In this document: positions 16,426 through 25,460 of the stretch, piece after piece
Layout of the letters: every line of letters begins with the position of its first letter
Numbering within the stretch: position 1 is the first letter of the stretch
NCBI RefSeq assembly: GCF_000375405.1
Contig: NZ_AQWS01000002.1
Span: 1-64,000 of the forward strand
Reading direction: 5' to 3'
From: Bacteroides propionicifaciens DSM 19291 = JCM 14649
Lineage (GTDB): Bacteria > Bacteroidota > Bacteroidia > Bacteroidales > Bacteroidaceae
DNA: 64,000 nucleotides
Made by a program: the position numbers and the translations under genes
The notes under the pieces: generated by a model
Told to the model about the DNA's origin: nothing
The model's database searches: none
What the model saw: the letters and a program-made list of their open reading frames with translations, nothing else

Positions 16426-17688
16426 ATGGAATTAAAAAGAGTTGTTGTAACGGGTCTAGGTGCCATTACTCCTATTGGAAATACGGTTTCTGAATATTGG
16501 GAAAACGCGGTCAATGGGGTTAGTGGGGCCGGACCTATTACACATTTCGATGCGTCTCTCTTCAAAACACAATTTGCTTGTGAGGTCAAAAACTTTGATA
16601 TCAATAAGATCATTGATCGTAAGGTAGCTCGAAGAATGGATCTCTACTGCCAGTACGCTGTAGCTGTTGCTGATCAGGCTGTTGAAGATGCTGGTTTTGA
16701 TTTGGAAAAAGAAGACTTAAATAAAATAGGGGTTATTTTCGGTGCAGGTATCGGAGGAATCACCACTTTTGAAGAAGAGGTTGGTTACTACGCCCTAAAC
16801 AAAGAAAATGGTCCTAAGTTTAATCCTTTTTTTATTCCTAAAATGATTTCTGATATTGCTGCAGGGCAAATCTCAATCATGTATGGATTCCATGGTCCAA
16901 ACTATTCAACTTGTTCGGCTTGTGCTACTTCTACAAATGCGATTGCTGATGCCTTTAACCTAATTCGTTTGGGTAAAGCTAACGCTATTGTTTCTGGAGG
17001 ATCAGAAGCTGCAATTTGTGCTGCTGGTGTTGGTGGCTTTAATGCCATGAATGCTTTATCTACACGTAATGATGATGCCCAAACTGCATCTCGTCCTTTT
17101 AGTGCGAGTCGTGATGGTTTTGTCATGGGTGAAGGTGGCGGTTGTTTGATTTTAGAAGAATTAGAGCACGCGAAAGCTCGCGGAGCAAAAATATATGCAG
17201 AAGTAGCTGGTATGGGTTTATCTGCTGATGCTTATCACTTAACAGCTTCTCATCCTGAGGGATTAGGTGCAAAATTGGTGATGATTAACGCATTAGAGGA
17301 TGCTCAAATGAAGCCTGAAGATATTGACTATATTAACGTTCACGGAACATCTACCCCTGTGGGTGATATTTCTGAGGTTAAAGCAATCCAATCTGTTTTT
17401 GGAGAGCATGCCTACAAACTTAATATTAGTTCAACTAAATCTATGACTGGTCACCTTTTGGGTGCAGCCGGTGCTATTGAATCAATTGCTGGTATTTTGG
17501 CTATGCGCGATGGAATTATACCTCCAACGATTAACTTTACTGAGGGTGATGAAGATCCTGAAATTGACTATAGTCTTAATTTCACATTCAACAAAGCTCA
17601 AAAAAGAGAGGTTAATGCCGTATTATCTAATACGTTTGGTTTTGGAGGACATAACGCATGTGTAGTATTTAAAAAATACATAGACTAA
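16426..17688 (+). CDS. fabF: 3-oxoacyl-ACP synthase II
   Basis: Condensing enzyme that elongates acyl-ACP with malonyl-ACP in type II fatty acid synthesis. Thiolase fold with active-site Cys in T-C-S-A-C-A-T-S-T-N near residue 165, His in V-H-G-T-S-T-P-V-G-D near 306 and His in K-S-M-T-G-H-L-L-G-A-A-G near 343. The C-terminal N-x-F-G-F-G-G-H-N-A motif is present. Length 420 aa is typical. It lies between acpP and rnc with a 4-base gap to rnc. Confidence 0.97.
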   Translation: MELKRVVVTGLGAITPIGNTVSEYWENAVNGVSGAGPITHFDASLFKTQFACEVKNFDINKIIDRKVARRMDLYCQYAVAVADQAVEDAGFDLEKEDLNKIGVIFGAGIGGITTFEEEVGYYALNKENGPKFNPFFIPKMISDIAAGQISIMYGFHGPNYSTCSACATSTNAIADAFNLIRLGKANAIVSGGSEAAICAAGVGGFNAMNALSTRNDDAQTASRPFSASRDGFVMGEGGGCLILEELEHAKARGAKIYAEVAGMGLSADAYHLTASHPEGLGAKLVMINALEDAQMKPEDIDYINVHGTSTPVGDISEVKAIQSVFGEHAYKLNISSTKSMTGHLLGAAGAIESIAGILAMRDGIIPPTINFTEGDEDPEIDYSLNFTFNKAQKREVNAVLSNTFGFGGHNACVVFKKYID

Positions 17689-17692
17689 GATT

Positions 17693-18586
17693 GTGTTATC
17701 AACTATTATAAATAAGATAAGACTTTTATTCTCTACAGAAAAAGAGTCTTATCTTTGTTTTTACAAGATGTTAGGGTTCTATCCTAAGAACCTTAAATAT
17801 TATAAGCAAGCCCTAATTCATAAATCTTCTACCATAATTGAAGATAACGGTTGCGTGCAGAATAATGAGAGACTTGAGTTTCTTGGTGATGCTGTGCTCG
17901 ATGCTGTGGTTGCTGACCTACTTTTTTATTATTTCAAGGATAAAAAAGAGGGATTTCTAACTAATACCCGCTCCAAAATAGTTCAACGAGAAACACTTAA
18001 TCGCTTGGCTATTGAGATTGGTTTAGATAAGCATATTGTTTTCTCAACCAAATCCTATTCCCACAATAATTACATGTATGGTAATGCTTTTGAAGCTCTA
18101 ATCGGTGCTATCTATTTAGATAAAGGTTATGGGGTATGTCGGAAGTTCATTGAGAGTCGAATCATCGATCAGTTTCTTGATTTAGATAGGCTAGCCAAGA
18201 CTGAACTCAATTTCAAGTCAAAGCTTATCGAGTGGGGACAAAAATACAAGTATAAAATATCATTTGAGCTTATTGAAGAAATTCAAGATGAGCAATGTAA
18301 TCCTATTTTTCAGACGGAAGTCTTGATTGAAGGTTTATCTGGTGGAACAGGGGTGGGGTACTCTAAAAAAGAATCTCAACAAAATGCTTCAGCCAAGGCT
18401 CTTGATTTATTGAGTGGCTCTACCGAATTTATTGAGGCAATTGCTCATGCTAAAGAAGAATTACTAAAGCTTGTTGACTCTACTTTTCCCATTTCTGAAG
18501 AAGAAAATGAAGAAGTCGAGAACCAAGAAGAAGTTTCAGCCTTAAGTTGCTCCGAAGTTTTACCTACTCATCAGGCCGATTCTTAA
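17693..18586 (+). CDS. rnc: Ribonuclease III
   Basis: Double-strand-specific endoribonuclease for rRNA and mRNA processing. The RNase III domain has N-N-E-R-L-E-F-L-G-D-A-V-L-D-A near residue 61 and A-L-I-G-A-I-Y-L-D-K-G with the second catalytic Glu/Asp region near 142. A dsRNA-binding domain covers about 168-243 (N-F-K-S-K-L-I-E-W-G-Q). The start is a GTG four bases after fabF. This longer N-terminus (I-R-L-L-F-S-T-E-K-E-S-Y) fits the Bacteroidota form. After the dsRBD there is an unusual acidic tail of about 45 residues rich in Glu. Confidence 0.93.
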   Translation: MLSTIINKIRLLFSTEKESYLCFYKMLGFYPKNLKYYKQALIHKSSTIIEDNGCVQNNERLEFLGDAVLDAVVADLLFYYFKDKKEGFLTNTRSKIVQRETLNRLAIEIGLDKHIVFSTKSYSHNNYMYGNAFEALIGAIYLDKGYGVCRKFIESRIIDQFLDLDRLAKTELNFKSKLIEWGQKYKYKISFELIEEIQDEQCNPIFQTEVLIEGLSGGTGVGYSKKESQQNASAKALDLLSGSTEFIEAIAHAKEELLKLVDSTFPISEEENEEVENQEEVSALSCSEVLPTHQADS

Positions 18587-18705
18587 TTCGCTCTTTTTCT
18601 GCGTTTAGTTTACATAGTCCGACTTACTTGCGCCATTTTTGCCACCTAGTGGTTTGTCTTCTTTGACCTAGTCGTTTTTTTTTGTCCTTATTATGGTTTT
18701 TGGCT

Positions 18706-18737
18706 TCTTTATTGACAGTTTAAATTGTCAATAAAGA
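18706..18737 (+). terminator. Hairpin downstream of rnc
   Basis: TCTTTATTGACA and TGTCAATAAAGA form a perfect 12-bp stem around an 8-base loop, followed by TTTATT. It lies 119 bases past rnc, and the T-run is weak. Confidence 0.5.
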
Positions 18738-18899
18738 TTTATTATGTTTAAAACTGAGTAACTAATACCTTTTAATATTTTTATAAGGCCAATTCAGCTA
18801 CAATATTCTTATATTATAATCTTGTTGGTTTATCTATACATCTGGCTCGTATAGGGTTAGAATTTAGATAAAATCTTAGAAAAGAAGAATAAATAAGAT

Positions 18900-18907
18900 T
18901 ACTTTTG
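18900..18907 (+). promoter_or_regulatory. -7 promoter element for the GH3-cysS pair
   Basis: TACTTTTG, an exact TAnnTTTG match 28 bases before the GH3 start. The -33 box is unclear. Confidence 0.45.
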
Positions 18908-18935
18908 CCTTTCATTAATTTGTGTAAATATAAAG

Positions 18936-20450
18936 ATGAGTATTACTAAAATAGTAAGTAAAGTATTCAGTACTAGACTTAAATCAATAGAAAAATATAC
19001 CAGTCAGGCTGGTGATATTCAAGCTGGCGTATTGAGAAGATTGATTTCTAAAGCTCAGAATACAGAGTGGGGGAAGCTTTACGATTATAAGTCTATCAAG
19101 ACTTACGAAGATTTTAAATCTCGCATACCGCTTCAGACTTACGAAGGTTTTGAACCCTTTGTAGAACAAATTCGACAGGGTAATCAGCAAGTGCTTTGGC
19201 CATCTAATATCCGTTGGTTTGCTAAGTCTTCAGGAACTACCAATGCTAAGAGTAAATTCCTACCCATAAGTAAAGAGTCACTTAAAGATACGCATTATCG
19301 TGGTGGACAAGATGTAGTAACACTCTACCTAGCCAATAACCCAAATAGTAAATTCTTTTCGGGTAAAGGGCTTATTCTTGGTGGTAGCCATAGTCCAAAC
19401 TTTAACTCTAAACATAGCTTAGTGGGCGATTTGTCTGCTATTTTAATCGAAAATATTAACCCATTGGTCAACTTAGTTCGTGTGCCAAGTAAGCAAACGG
19501 CTTTAATGGATGAGTGGGAGGCTAAGATTAAAGCCTTAGCCAACGAGACTGTTAATCAAAATGTAACGAATATATCAGGAGTTCCTTCTTGGATGTTGGT
19601 GCTTATTAAACATATATTGGAGATGACTGGTAAAACTTCTATCGAAGAGGTTTGGCCTAACTTGGAAGTTTTCTTTCACGGAGGTGTTGCTTTTACTCCC
19701 TACAGAGACCAATATAAACAAGTGGTTAAAACAGATAAAATGCATTATATGGAGACCTATAATGCATCTGAGGGATTCTTCGGTATTCAGAGTGATTTCT
19801 CCGATCAATCGATGTTGTTGATGATTGATTATGGTGTTTTCTTTGAGTTTATTCCTTTGGAAGATATAGAAAGTGATAACCCTAGAGTTTACCCTCTCGA
19901 AGAAGTTGAACTCAACAAAAACTATGCAATGGTAATTTCGACCTCTGCTGGTTTATGGAGGTACATTATAGGTGATACGGTTAAATTCACTAACAATAAA
20001 CCATTCAAATTTGTTATAACAGGACGTACTAAGCACTTTATTAATGCTTTTGGTGAAGAGGTTATCATTGATAATGCCGAAAAAGCACTGGCTAAGGCTT
20101 GTAGTGTTACTGGAGCTCAGGTTCTAGAGTATTCTGCTGCGCCTGTTTTTATGGATGAAAATGCTAAATGTCGTCATCAGTGGGTTGTTGAGTTTGCACA
20201 TATGCCTGATTCTATTGAGCATTTTGGTCAAGTTTTAGACGATACCCTTAAAGAGGTTAATTCTGACTACGAAGCTAAACGTTGGAAAGACATTGCTTTG
20301 CAGCCTCTTGAAATTATTTTGGCTCGCCCAGGTCTGTTTCACGATTGGATGGCCGAAAAAGGTAAGCTAGGAGGTCAACATAAGGTACCTCGATTAAGCA
20401 ATAATCGCGACTATATTGATAGTATGATTACATTAAATAATAAAAACTAA
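18936..20450 (+). CDS. GH3-family adenylate-forming protein (auxin-responsive GH3 homologue)
   Basis: A 504-aa member of the GH3 branch of acyl-adenylating enzymes, known in plants as acyl-acid amido synthetases that join auxin or jasmonate to amino acids. Visible: F-A-K-S-S-G-T-T-N-A-K-S-K (ATP-binding P-loop-like motif near 92), E-T-Y-N-A-S-E-G-F-F-G near 274, and the G-L-W-R-Y-I-I-G-D-T-V motif near 342. Bacterial members are common in Bacteroidota but lack an assigned substrate. It is 18 bases upstream of cysS on the same strand, so they are likely co-transcribed. Confidence 0.88.
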   Translation: MSITKIVSKVFSTRLKSIEKYTSQAGDIQAGVLRRLISKAQNTEWGKLYDYKSIKTYEDFKSRIPLQTYEGFEPFVEQIRQGNQQVLWPSNIRWFAKSSGTTNAKSKFLPISKESLKDTHYRGGQDVVTLYLANNPNSKFFSGKGLILGGSHSPNFNSKHSLVGDLSAILIENINPLVNLVRVPSKQTALMDEWEAKIKALANETVNQNVTNISGVPSWMLVLIKHILEMTGKTSIEEVWPNLEVFFHGGVAFTPYRDQYKQVVKTDKMHYMETYNASEGFFGIQSDFSDQSMLLMIDYGVFFEFIPLEDIESDNPRVYPLEEVELNKNYAMVISTSAGLWRYIIGDTVKFTNNKPFKFVITGRTKHFINAFGEEVIIDNAEKALAKACSVTGAQVLEYSAAPVFMDENAKCRHQWVVEFAHMPDSIEHFGQVLDDTLKEVNSDYEAKRWKDIALQPLEIILARPGLFHDWMAEKGKLGGQHKVPRLSNNRDYIDSMITLNNKN

Positions 20451-20468
20451 AATAAAGAAGATATAAAC

Positions 20469-21944
20469 ATGGATCATCAACTGAAGATTTACAATACATT
20501 AGATAGAGAAAAAGAACTATTTGTACCCCTACATGCTCCTCATGTTGGTTTATATGTATGCGGTCCTACAGTTTATAGCGATGCTCATCTAGGACATGCC
20601 CGTCCAGCCATCACTTTTGATATTTTATTTCGTTACTTAACTCACCTAGGATATAAGGTTCGTTATGTGCGAAACATTACCGATGTTGGCCACTTAGAAC
20701 ACGATGCCGATGAGGGAGAAGATAAAATTGCTAAAAGAGCTCGTTTAGAGAAAGTTGAGCCCATGGAAATTGTTCAATTCTACCTTAATCGCTACCATAA
20801 AGAGATGGACGAGCTCAATGTACTTCCTCCGAGCATCGAACCGCTTGCTTCGGGGCATATTATTGAGCAAATTCAGCTTGTAAAAGAGATATTAGCCAAT
20901 GGCTATGCCTATGAAAGCCAAGGCTCTGTCTATTTTGATGTGGTCAAATACGATAAAGATTACCATTATGGCAAGCTATCAGGAAGAAAGCTCGACGATG
21001 TACTTAATACTACTCGTGCTCTTGATGGTCAGTCTGAAAAAAGAAATCCTGCTGATTTTGCTTTATGGAAAGCAGCTCAACCCGAACATATTATGCGTTG
21101 GCCTTCACCCTGGAGTGATGGTTTCCCTGGTTGGCACTGTGAGTGTACAGCAATGGGGCGTAAGTATCTAGGCGATCATTTTGATATTCACGGAGGAGGT
21201 ATGGACTTAGTCTTTCCTCACCACGAGTGTGAAATTGCTCAAGCTGTTGCAGCACAAGGAACAGATATGGTTCGCTACTGGATGCATAATAATATGATTA
21301 CTATCAACGGAACCAAAATGGGTAAATCCTTGGGTAATTTTATTACGCTTCAAGAGTTTTTTACCGGCAGTCACAAACTATTAGCACAAGCCTATAGCCC
21401 AATGACTATTCGTTTCTTTATTCTTCAGGCCCAATACCGAAGTACTGTTGATTTTAGTAATGAAGCATTACTGGCCTCAGAGAAGGGTTTTGAGCGCTTG
21501 ATGGATGCCGTGTCAAGAATGGAGTTAATTACGCCTTCAAAGAGCTCTAATGTGGATGTGTCTGACTTAGAAGCCAAGTGCTACGAGGCAATGAACGACG
21601 ACCTGAATACACCTATTGTAATTGCTCATCTTTTTGAAGGTGCTAAGATTATTAATAATATCATTGCTGGTAATAATACCATTACTGCCGAAGATCTTGA
21701 TAAGCTTAAGGGAGTGTTTAATTTGTTTCTTTTTGAGCTATTGGGAATGAAACCCGATGCCAATGCTTCGGGTAAGCGTGAAGATGCTTATAGCCAAGTT
21801 GTAGATATGTTGCTTGAGCAACGTCTGATTGCTAAGCAAAACAAAGATTGGGCAACCTCAGATAAGATTCGTGATGAATTAGCTGCTTTAGGTTTTATTA
21901 TCAAAGATACCAAAGACGGTACGGAGTGGAAACTTACAGTTTAA
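20469..21944 (+). CDS. cysS: Cysteinyl-tRNA synthetase
   Basis: Class I aminoacyl-tRNA synthetase charging tRNA-Cys. N-terminal [17 protein letters not shown] contains the first zinc Cys and the HIGH motif (H-L-G-H). G-W-H-C-E-C and H-H-E-C-E-I-A hold further zinc ligands. [11 protein letters not shown] is the KMSKS variant near residue 278. The C-terminal anticodon-binding part ends W-K-L-T-V. Length 491 aa is normal. Confidence 0.97.
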   Translation: MDHQLKIYNTLDREKELFVPLHAPHVGLYVCGPTVYSDAHLGHARPAITFDILFRYLTHLGYKVRYVRNITDVGHLEHDADEGEDKIAKRARLEKVEPMEIVQFYLNRYHKEMDELNVLPPSIEPLASGHIIEQIQLVKEILANGYAYESQGSVYFDVVKYDKDYHYGKLSGRKLDDVLNTTRALDGQSEKRNPADFALWKAAQPEHIMRWPSPWSDGFPGWHCECTAMGRKYLGDHFDIHGGGMDLVFPHHECEIAQAVAAQGTDMVRYWMHNNMITINGTKMGKSLGNFITLQEFFTGSHKLLAQAYSPMTIRFFILQAQYRSTVDFSNEALLASEKGFERLMDAVSRMELITPSKSSNVDVSDLEAKCYEAMNDDLNTPIVIAHLFEGAKIINNIIAGNNTITAEDLDKLKGVFNLFLFELLGMKPDANASGKREDAYSQVVDMLLEQRLIAKQNKDWATSDKIRDELAALGFIIKDTKDGTEWKLTV

Positions 21945-21969
21945 TTTCTCAGTATTCACATATATAATA

Positions 21970-22005
21970 AATAGGCTTAGGGATTATTATTTCCTTAAGC
22001 CTATT
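21970..22005. terminator. Terminator between cysS and the DUF169 gene
   Basis: AATAGGCTTA pairs with TAAGCCTATT, extended by GG/CC, with T-rich sequence on the plus-strand side. It lies between convergent genes. Confidence 0.75.
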
Positions 22006-22010
22006 TTGTT

Positions 22011-22520
22011 TTATTCTGAGTCTACAATTCGATCTCTAATTTTCCCCCAAGCATGGGTGTCGAATAGTGAACTTTCTCTCATGGTGTAATACATCTCTTT
22101 AAGCCTACAAGATGGAATAACAAAGCTCAAGTGGTTCTTGTGCATATGGGGCCGAACAGAGGGGTCAAATAGGCCGAGAAAAGTTCTTCTACCTTGTTTT
22201 TTGTTTTCAGTTACTGCATTTGTTACCACAGCAGAACAACCCGAGCCAAATAGAGTAGTAACCGCCCCATCAGAATTATTATCAAAATAGGCCCAAGTAG
22301 CCAATCCTGAAATTATATCGGGTTCTGCAAAAAATACAAGGGCTTCGATATTATCAAAATCATCTACTTTATCTATTCTTGCAAACGTTAGATATTCTTT
22401 TTTTGCTTTCTCTACACCCAAGTGTTCTATAAAATCGAGTACCATCTCGGGTGTTTGTTTGTATCGCTCTTTTATCGATACAAAATTAGGGACATGGACA
22501 GGCATTTCTAATAAAAACAC
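22011..22520 (-). CDS. DUF169-family protein, short form lacking the N-terminal part
   Basis: Resembles the C-terminal two-thirds of DUF169 proteins: A-L-V-F-F-A-E-P-D-I-I-S-G-L, G-S-G-C-S-A-V-V-T-N, L-G-L-F-D-P-S-V-R-P and F-V-I-P-S-C-R-L-K-E-M. Function is unknown; members often bind iron-sulfur or act in redox settings. Family members I know are about 220-280 aa, while this one has 169. The start is GTG at 22520 right after an in-frame TAA, or ATG at 22505. Only about 100 bases separate it from the upstream gene, so the missing N-terminal part is not encoded nearby. It may be a truncated remnant. Confidence 0.7.
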   Translation of the reverse strand: MFLLEMPVHVPNFVSIKERYKQTPEMVLDFIEHLGVEKAKKEYLTFARIDKVDDFDNIEALVFFAEPDIISGLATWAYFDNNSDGAVTTLFGSGCSAVVTNAVTENKKQGRRTFLGLFDPSVRPHMHKNHLSFVIPSCRLKEMYYTMRESSLFDTHAWGKIRDRIVDSE

Positions 22521-22621
22521 TTACATCCATAATACATCTCTTTAGTTCATTAATACGCCTTATCTAATATAGCTAATTAATTAGTTGTTAGGTAATAGGT
22601 ATGTATATAATTTTTATCAGT

Positions 22622-23479
22622 TTACTTCTTTACAATAGACTCTAAGGGATATCTCTGTCCTTTGAGGCTACTCAAAATAACTTGAGCTGAACCAAAGTTC
22701 AAGTTAAAGTCTATTCGTATCGGTAGATGGTTATGGTCGTCGGTAATGTAAAAAGTGATGAGATCTTTCTCTTTATTCTTTTTAGTCTTTGATACTAAGC
22801 CAAAAACATTACATCGGAATGTAGTCCTATTTTCTGTTTTGATATTTTCAGTTCCTCTGAACTCCATACTGATATTATCTATTCTTCGTCCCGTTGCCAT
22901 AGGAAAATTGATTCGATCTCCTTTTTTGTACTTCTTAAAATCGAGTGAGCGAGCTTTTGCAAGAATACTAATCATGTCGTAAACACATTCATCTTGTTGG
23001 GTTGATAGTTTGGTTATGCTACCATCTTTATGTGTTCTTTGCTGATCTACTTTGACTTTATTATTTTCATAGCTGTAACTTGCTTCGTCGATGGTGTATC
23101 TTTTGCCCTCTTCGGCAGCTTTTTTATAATATAGAGGTACCATGTCGTGGTCAATGACAGAGACCAAAGTATCTCTCATCTTAAAAAACACATCTGCACT
23201 GTTGTTCGTAGAAGCTAGAAGCTCCATTTTATAGGCTGGCTTGCCATCTTGTGTAACCGCTGTTGTGGTATATGTTGCATCTCCAGCTTTTTTCCAGACT
23301 AATCCCCAATGAAAGAATAGATCGTATTTAATTTCTTCACCCTCTTTAATAGCTGAATTAACCAATTTACACTGAGCTGAGCTAGGCGTTAGGTTAAGGC
23401 TTAGGAATAGTATGAGCAGCAATGAGCTTAGTTTTCTGCTTTTACCTCCTTCGATTTGGTTTATTATTTTTTTTATCAT
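22622..23479 (-). CDS. DUF3108 exported protein
   Basis: A 285-aa periplasmic or outer-membrane-associated protein. Signal peptide at about 20-37 (K-L-S-S-L-L-L-I-L-F-L-S-L, cleavage near S-S-A-Q). The body matches the DUF3108 pattern of a beta-rich domain: G-E-E-I-K-Y-D-L-F-F-H-W-G at its start and L-P-I-R-I-D-F-N-L-N-F-G-S-A near the end. Role unknown. The start codon lies 38 bases inside the 3' end of the upstream Ig-like lipoprotein gene, so both share one transcript. Confidence 0.8.
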   Translation of the reverse strand: MIKKIINQIEGGKSRKLSSLLLILFLSLNLTPSSAQCKLVNSAIKEGEEIKYDLFFHWGLVWKKAGDATYTTTAVTQDGKPAYKMELLASTNNSADVFFKMRDTLVSVIDHDMVPLYYKKAAEEGKRYTIDEASYSYENNKVKVDQQRTHKDGSITKLSTQQDECVYDMISILAKARSLDFKKYKKGDRINFPMATGRRIDNISMEFRGTENIKTENRTTFRCNVFGLVSKTKKNKEKDLITFYITDDHNHLPIRIDFNLNFGSAQVILSSLKGQRYPLESIVKK

Positions 23480-25316
23480 CGTCAGGTTTCTGTTTTTTAA
23501 GTTCGTTAAGTTTTTGTTTAGGTAATGGAGTTTCGGTCACATTCCAATCCTGATTAGTTGTCCAATTGGCTTTGAATTCAATAAATTGTGGGTAGTAATA
23601 TACATCTTCTGGTTGTATATTCTTCTCAAAATCTCCCGTATCCCATTTTCCATTATTATTTGTATCAATAATAATTCTAGCACTGTATTTGCCAGGGTTT
23701 AAATAATAGAACGCAGCATTTTTTGTTTTGAAATCTACATCAACAGTTCTAACCACTTTATCAGAGGTATCTAAGAGCTCTACAAAAGCATGAATTTCAG
23801 GATTATAACCAGTAACGTTAAATATAACAGTTCCGTATTCATCGAGTTTCTTAACCTTAAATTCTTGTCCAAATGCATCAGAACTTACGTCATATATGTT
23901 TTTAAACGCCAAGGAGTCTAACTGAAGTTTATAGGTTTGACCAGGTGTCCAATTATAAAATATATTATATCTCTTAATGTGGATACTATCTTGTTCAAAC
24001 TCATAATCTTTTATGTCTTCCCATATGGTATCGTTCTTCTGTTGCAGATGAACTTTAGCTTTGTCATAACTCTCAATAGGTTCGTCGAAAGCAAAAGAAA
24101 CATAGTCGTAAACGTCTAAATTAGACGGTATGTCCGCTGCAATTTTTAGATGCTTAATGATAGGCTCTTCCTCTTTTTTATCTTTTTTCTTCTTTTTAGG
24201 GTCTATCACTTTATGCTTAAACATAAAACGTAGGGTATCTGTTTTGGCAACTAGCTGATTTAATGTATCTGTATGTTGATAGTCGAGTTTTACAAATAGC
24301 GTATCTTGATTATAAACTAGTGAATCTTTGATCCAATAGTTATAAATAGTATCTACTGGGTGTGTGTAGTCGGCTATTAAGGTAGATGCATCAAAGTTTA
24401 GGCCTGTTAGCTTGGGTTGTTGCTCGGGGTATTCAGAAAAATAGAGTGTTAGTTTATTCTCAATAGCTCGTTCAAATTTAACTAGGTATTGATTATAAAA
24501 ATTCTCCTCGAAGGCACGCAAGATTATATCATCAGGTAGAAAATGTGTATAGTTACGTGTATAGATTGAATCGATCGTTGTGGTATCTTTCCAAATTGTA
24601 TCTTGTTTGATTCGTTCTTCGAAAGTAGGGATATATATAGAATCAGAAAAAGCTATGCGCTCACTTTTTTGTGAAAACACATAGTTCTGATCTACATCTT
24701 GTAGGGCATAAATCCTGTACTTACCTGGTGCAATTCCATGGATAGTATATTGACCTTTTGAGTCAGTCCTTGCCACACGAATGAATGGTATATCTGTAAA
24801 GGCTGAGTCAGCTAGGTTCTTGTGTAGCCCAACAAGTATATTTTTAATCGGTTCTAGGTCTTTTGCCGCTAAAACCACCCCTGACATCGCAAGCGTGTCA
24901 ATTTGTTCACCTGTAGAGAATGTGAAGGTGAAATCGCCCAAGGCATTTCCTTCATTATTATCTACAATTGCTTCTCCAAAATCTATAGTATAAGTTGTAT
25001 TAGCTTGTAGGGTGTCTTCAAGTACTATTGAAACTCGTTTACCTAAGGGTTTGATCAAAGGTTGCTTGAGCTGCGGAGGAGAAACTACTATTTTTTCATT
25101 TGCATTCTCTAGTTTAATGAATTCATCAAAATGAAGAATGATCTTGTTCTTATTTACATTCGTTGCATGCATCTCGGGGGTACTACTAACAAACTGTGGT
25201 GGATCTTCGTCAATTGGACCGCCATCAGGTCTTCCTATGCTTGCGCAAGAATATAAGAGTATCATGGTGGCAATTAGTGATAGCATGACTTGGTATAGAT
25301 GTATTTTCTTCTTCAT
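23442..25316 (-). CDS. Ig-like (Big_5) domain lipoprotein
   Basis: A 624-aa lipoprotein with signal peptide and lipobox ending at L-Y-S-C near residue 24, followed by A-S-I-G-R-P-D-G-G-P. The domain at about 38-135 (P-P-Q-F-V-S-S-T-P-E, L-H-F-D-E-F-I-K-L, Y-T-I-D-F-G-E-A-I-V-D-N-N-E-G) is the bacterial Ig-like Big_5 fold. It is followed by a carboxypeptidase-regulatory-like segment, several beta-rich stretches, a Lys-rich linker near 375-390 and a basic tail. Likely an envelope structural or adhesive lipoprotein, a conserved Bacteroidota type of unknown function. Confidence 0.82.
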   Translation of the reverse strand: MKKKIHLYQVMLSLIATMILLYSCASIGRPDGGPIDEDPPQFVSSTPEMHATNVNKNKIILHFDEFIKLENANEKIVVSPPQLKQPLIKPLGKRVSIVLEDTLQANTTYTIDFGEAIVDNNEGNALGDFTFTFSTGEQIDTLAMSGVVLAAKDLEPIKNILVGLHKNLADSAFTDIPFIRVARTDSKGQYTIHGIAPGKYRIYALQDVDQNYVFSQKSERIAFSDSIYIPTFEERIKQDTIWKDTTTIDSIYTRNYTHFLPDDIILRAFEENFYNQYLVKFERAIENKLTLYFSEYPEQQPKLTGLNFDASTLIADYTHPVDTIYNYWIKDSLVYNQDTLFVKLDYQHTDTLNQLVAKTDTLRFMFKHKVIDPKKKKKDKKEEEPIIKHLKIAADIPSNLDVYDYVSFAFDEPIESYDKAKVHLQQKNDTIWEDIKDYEFEQDSIHIKRYNIFYNWTPGQTYKLQLDSLAFKNIYDVSSDAFGQEFKVKKLDEYGTVIFNVTGYNPEIHAFVELLDTSDKVVRTVDVDFKTKNAAFYYLNPGKYSARIIIDTNNNGKWDTGDFEKNIQPEDVYYYPQFIEFKANWTTNQDWNVTETPLPKQKLNELKKQKPDDDKKNNKPNRRR

Positions 25317-25335
25317 ATTGGTAAGTGATATTACA

Positions 25336-25343
25336 CAAAAATA
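25336..25343 (-). promoter_or_regulatory. -7 element for the Ig-like lipoprotein/DUF3108 operon
   Basis: TATTTTTG on the minus strand, an exact TAnnTTTG match 20 bases before the start codon. No clear -33 box. Confidence 0.45.
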
Positions 25344-25405
25344 AGTCTTATCTCTTAATAATAAAGGATTGTCCTGATAATTTATTCATATAGTAGAAGA
25401 AACAA

Positions 25406-25437
25406 AAAAGAGCATTGTAAGTTTACAATGCTCTTTT
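25406..25437 (-). terminator. Terminator of the CBM9-like gene
   Basis: AAAAGAGCATTGTAA and TTACAATGCTCTTTT form a perfect 15-bp stem with a 2-base centre, 24 bases past the stop. Confidence 0.85.
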
Positions 25438-25460
25438 AATTATCTGTTATTCTTATTTCT

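Larger units (their letters stand above)
18587..18935. other. 349-base intergenic region between rnc and the GH3 gene
   Basis: No gene seen. It holds a hairpin at 18706-18737 and a -7 element at 18900-18907. The pfkA gene that often follows rnc in Bacteroides relatives is not here. A pyrimidine-rich stretch (about 18590-18700) on the plus strand has no recognised function. Confidence 0.5.
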
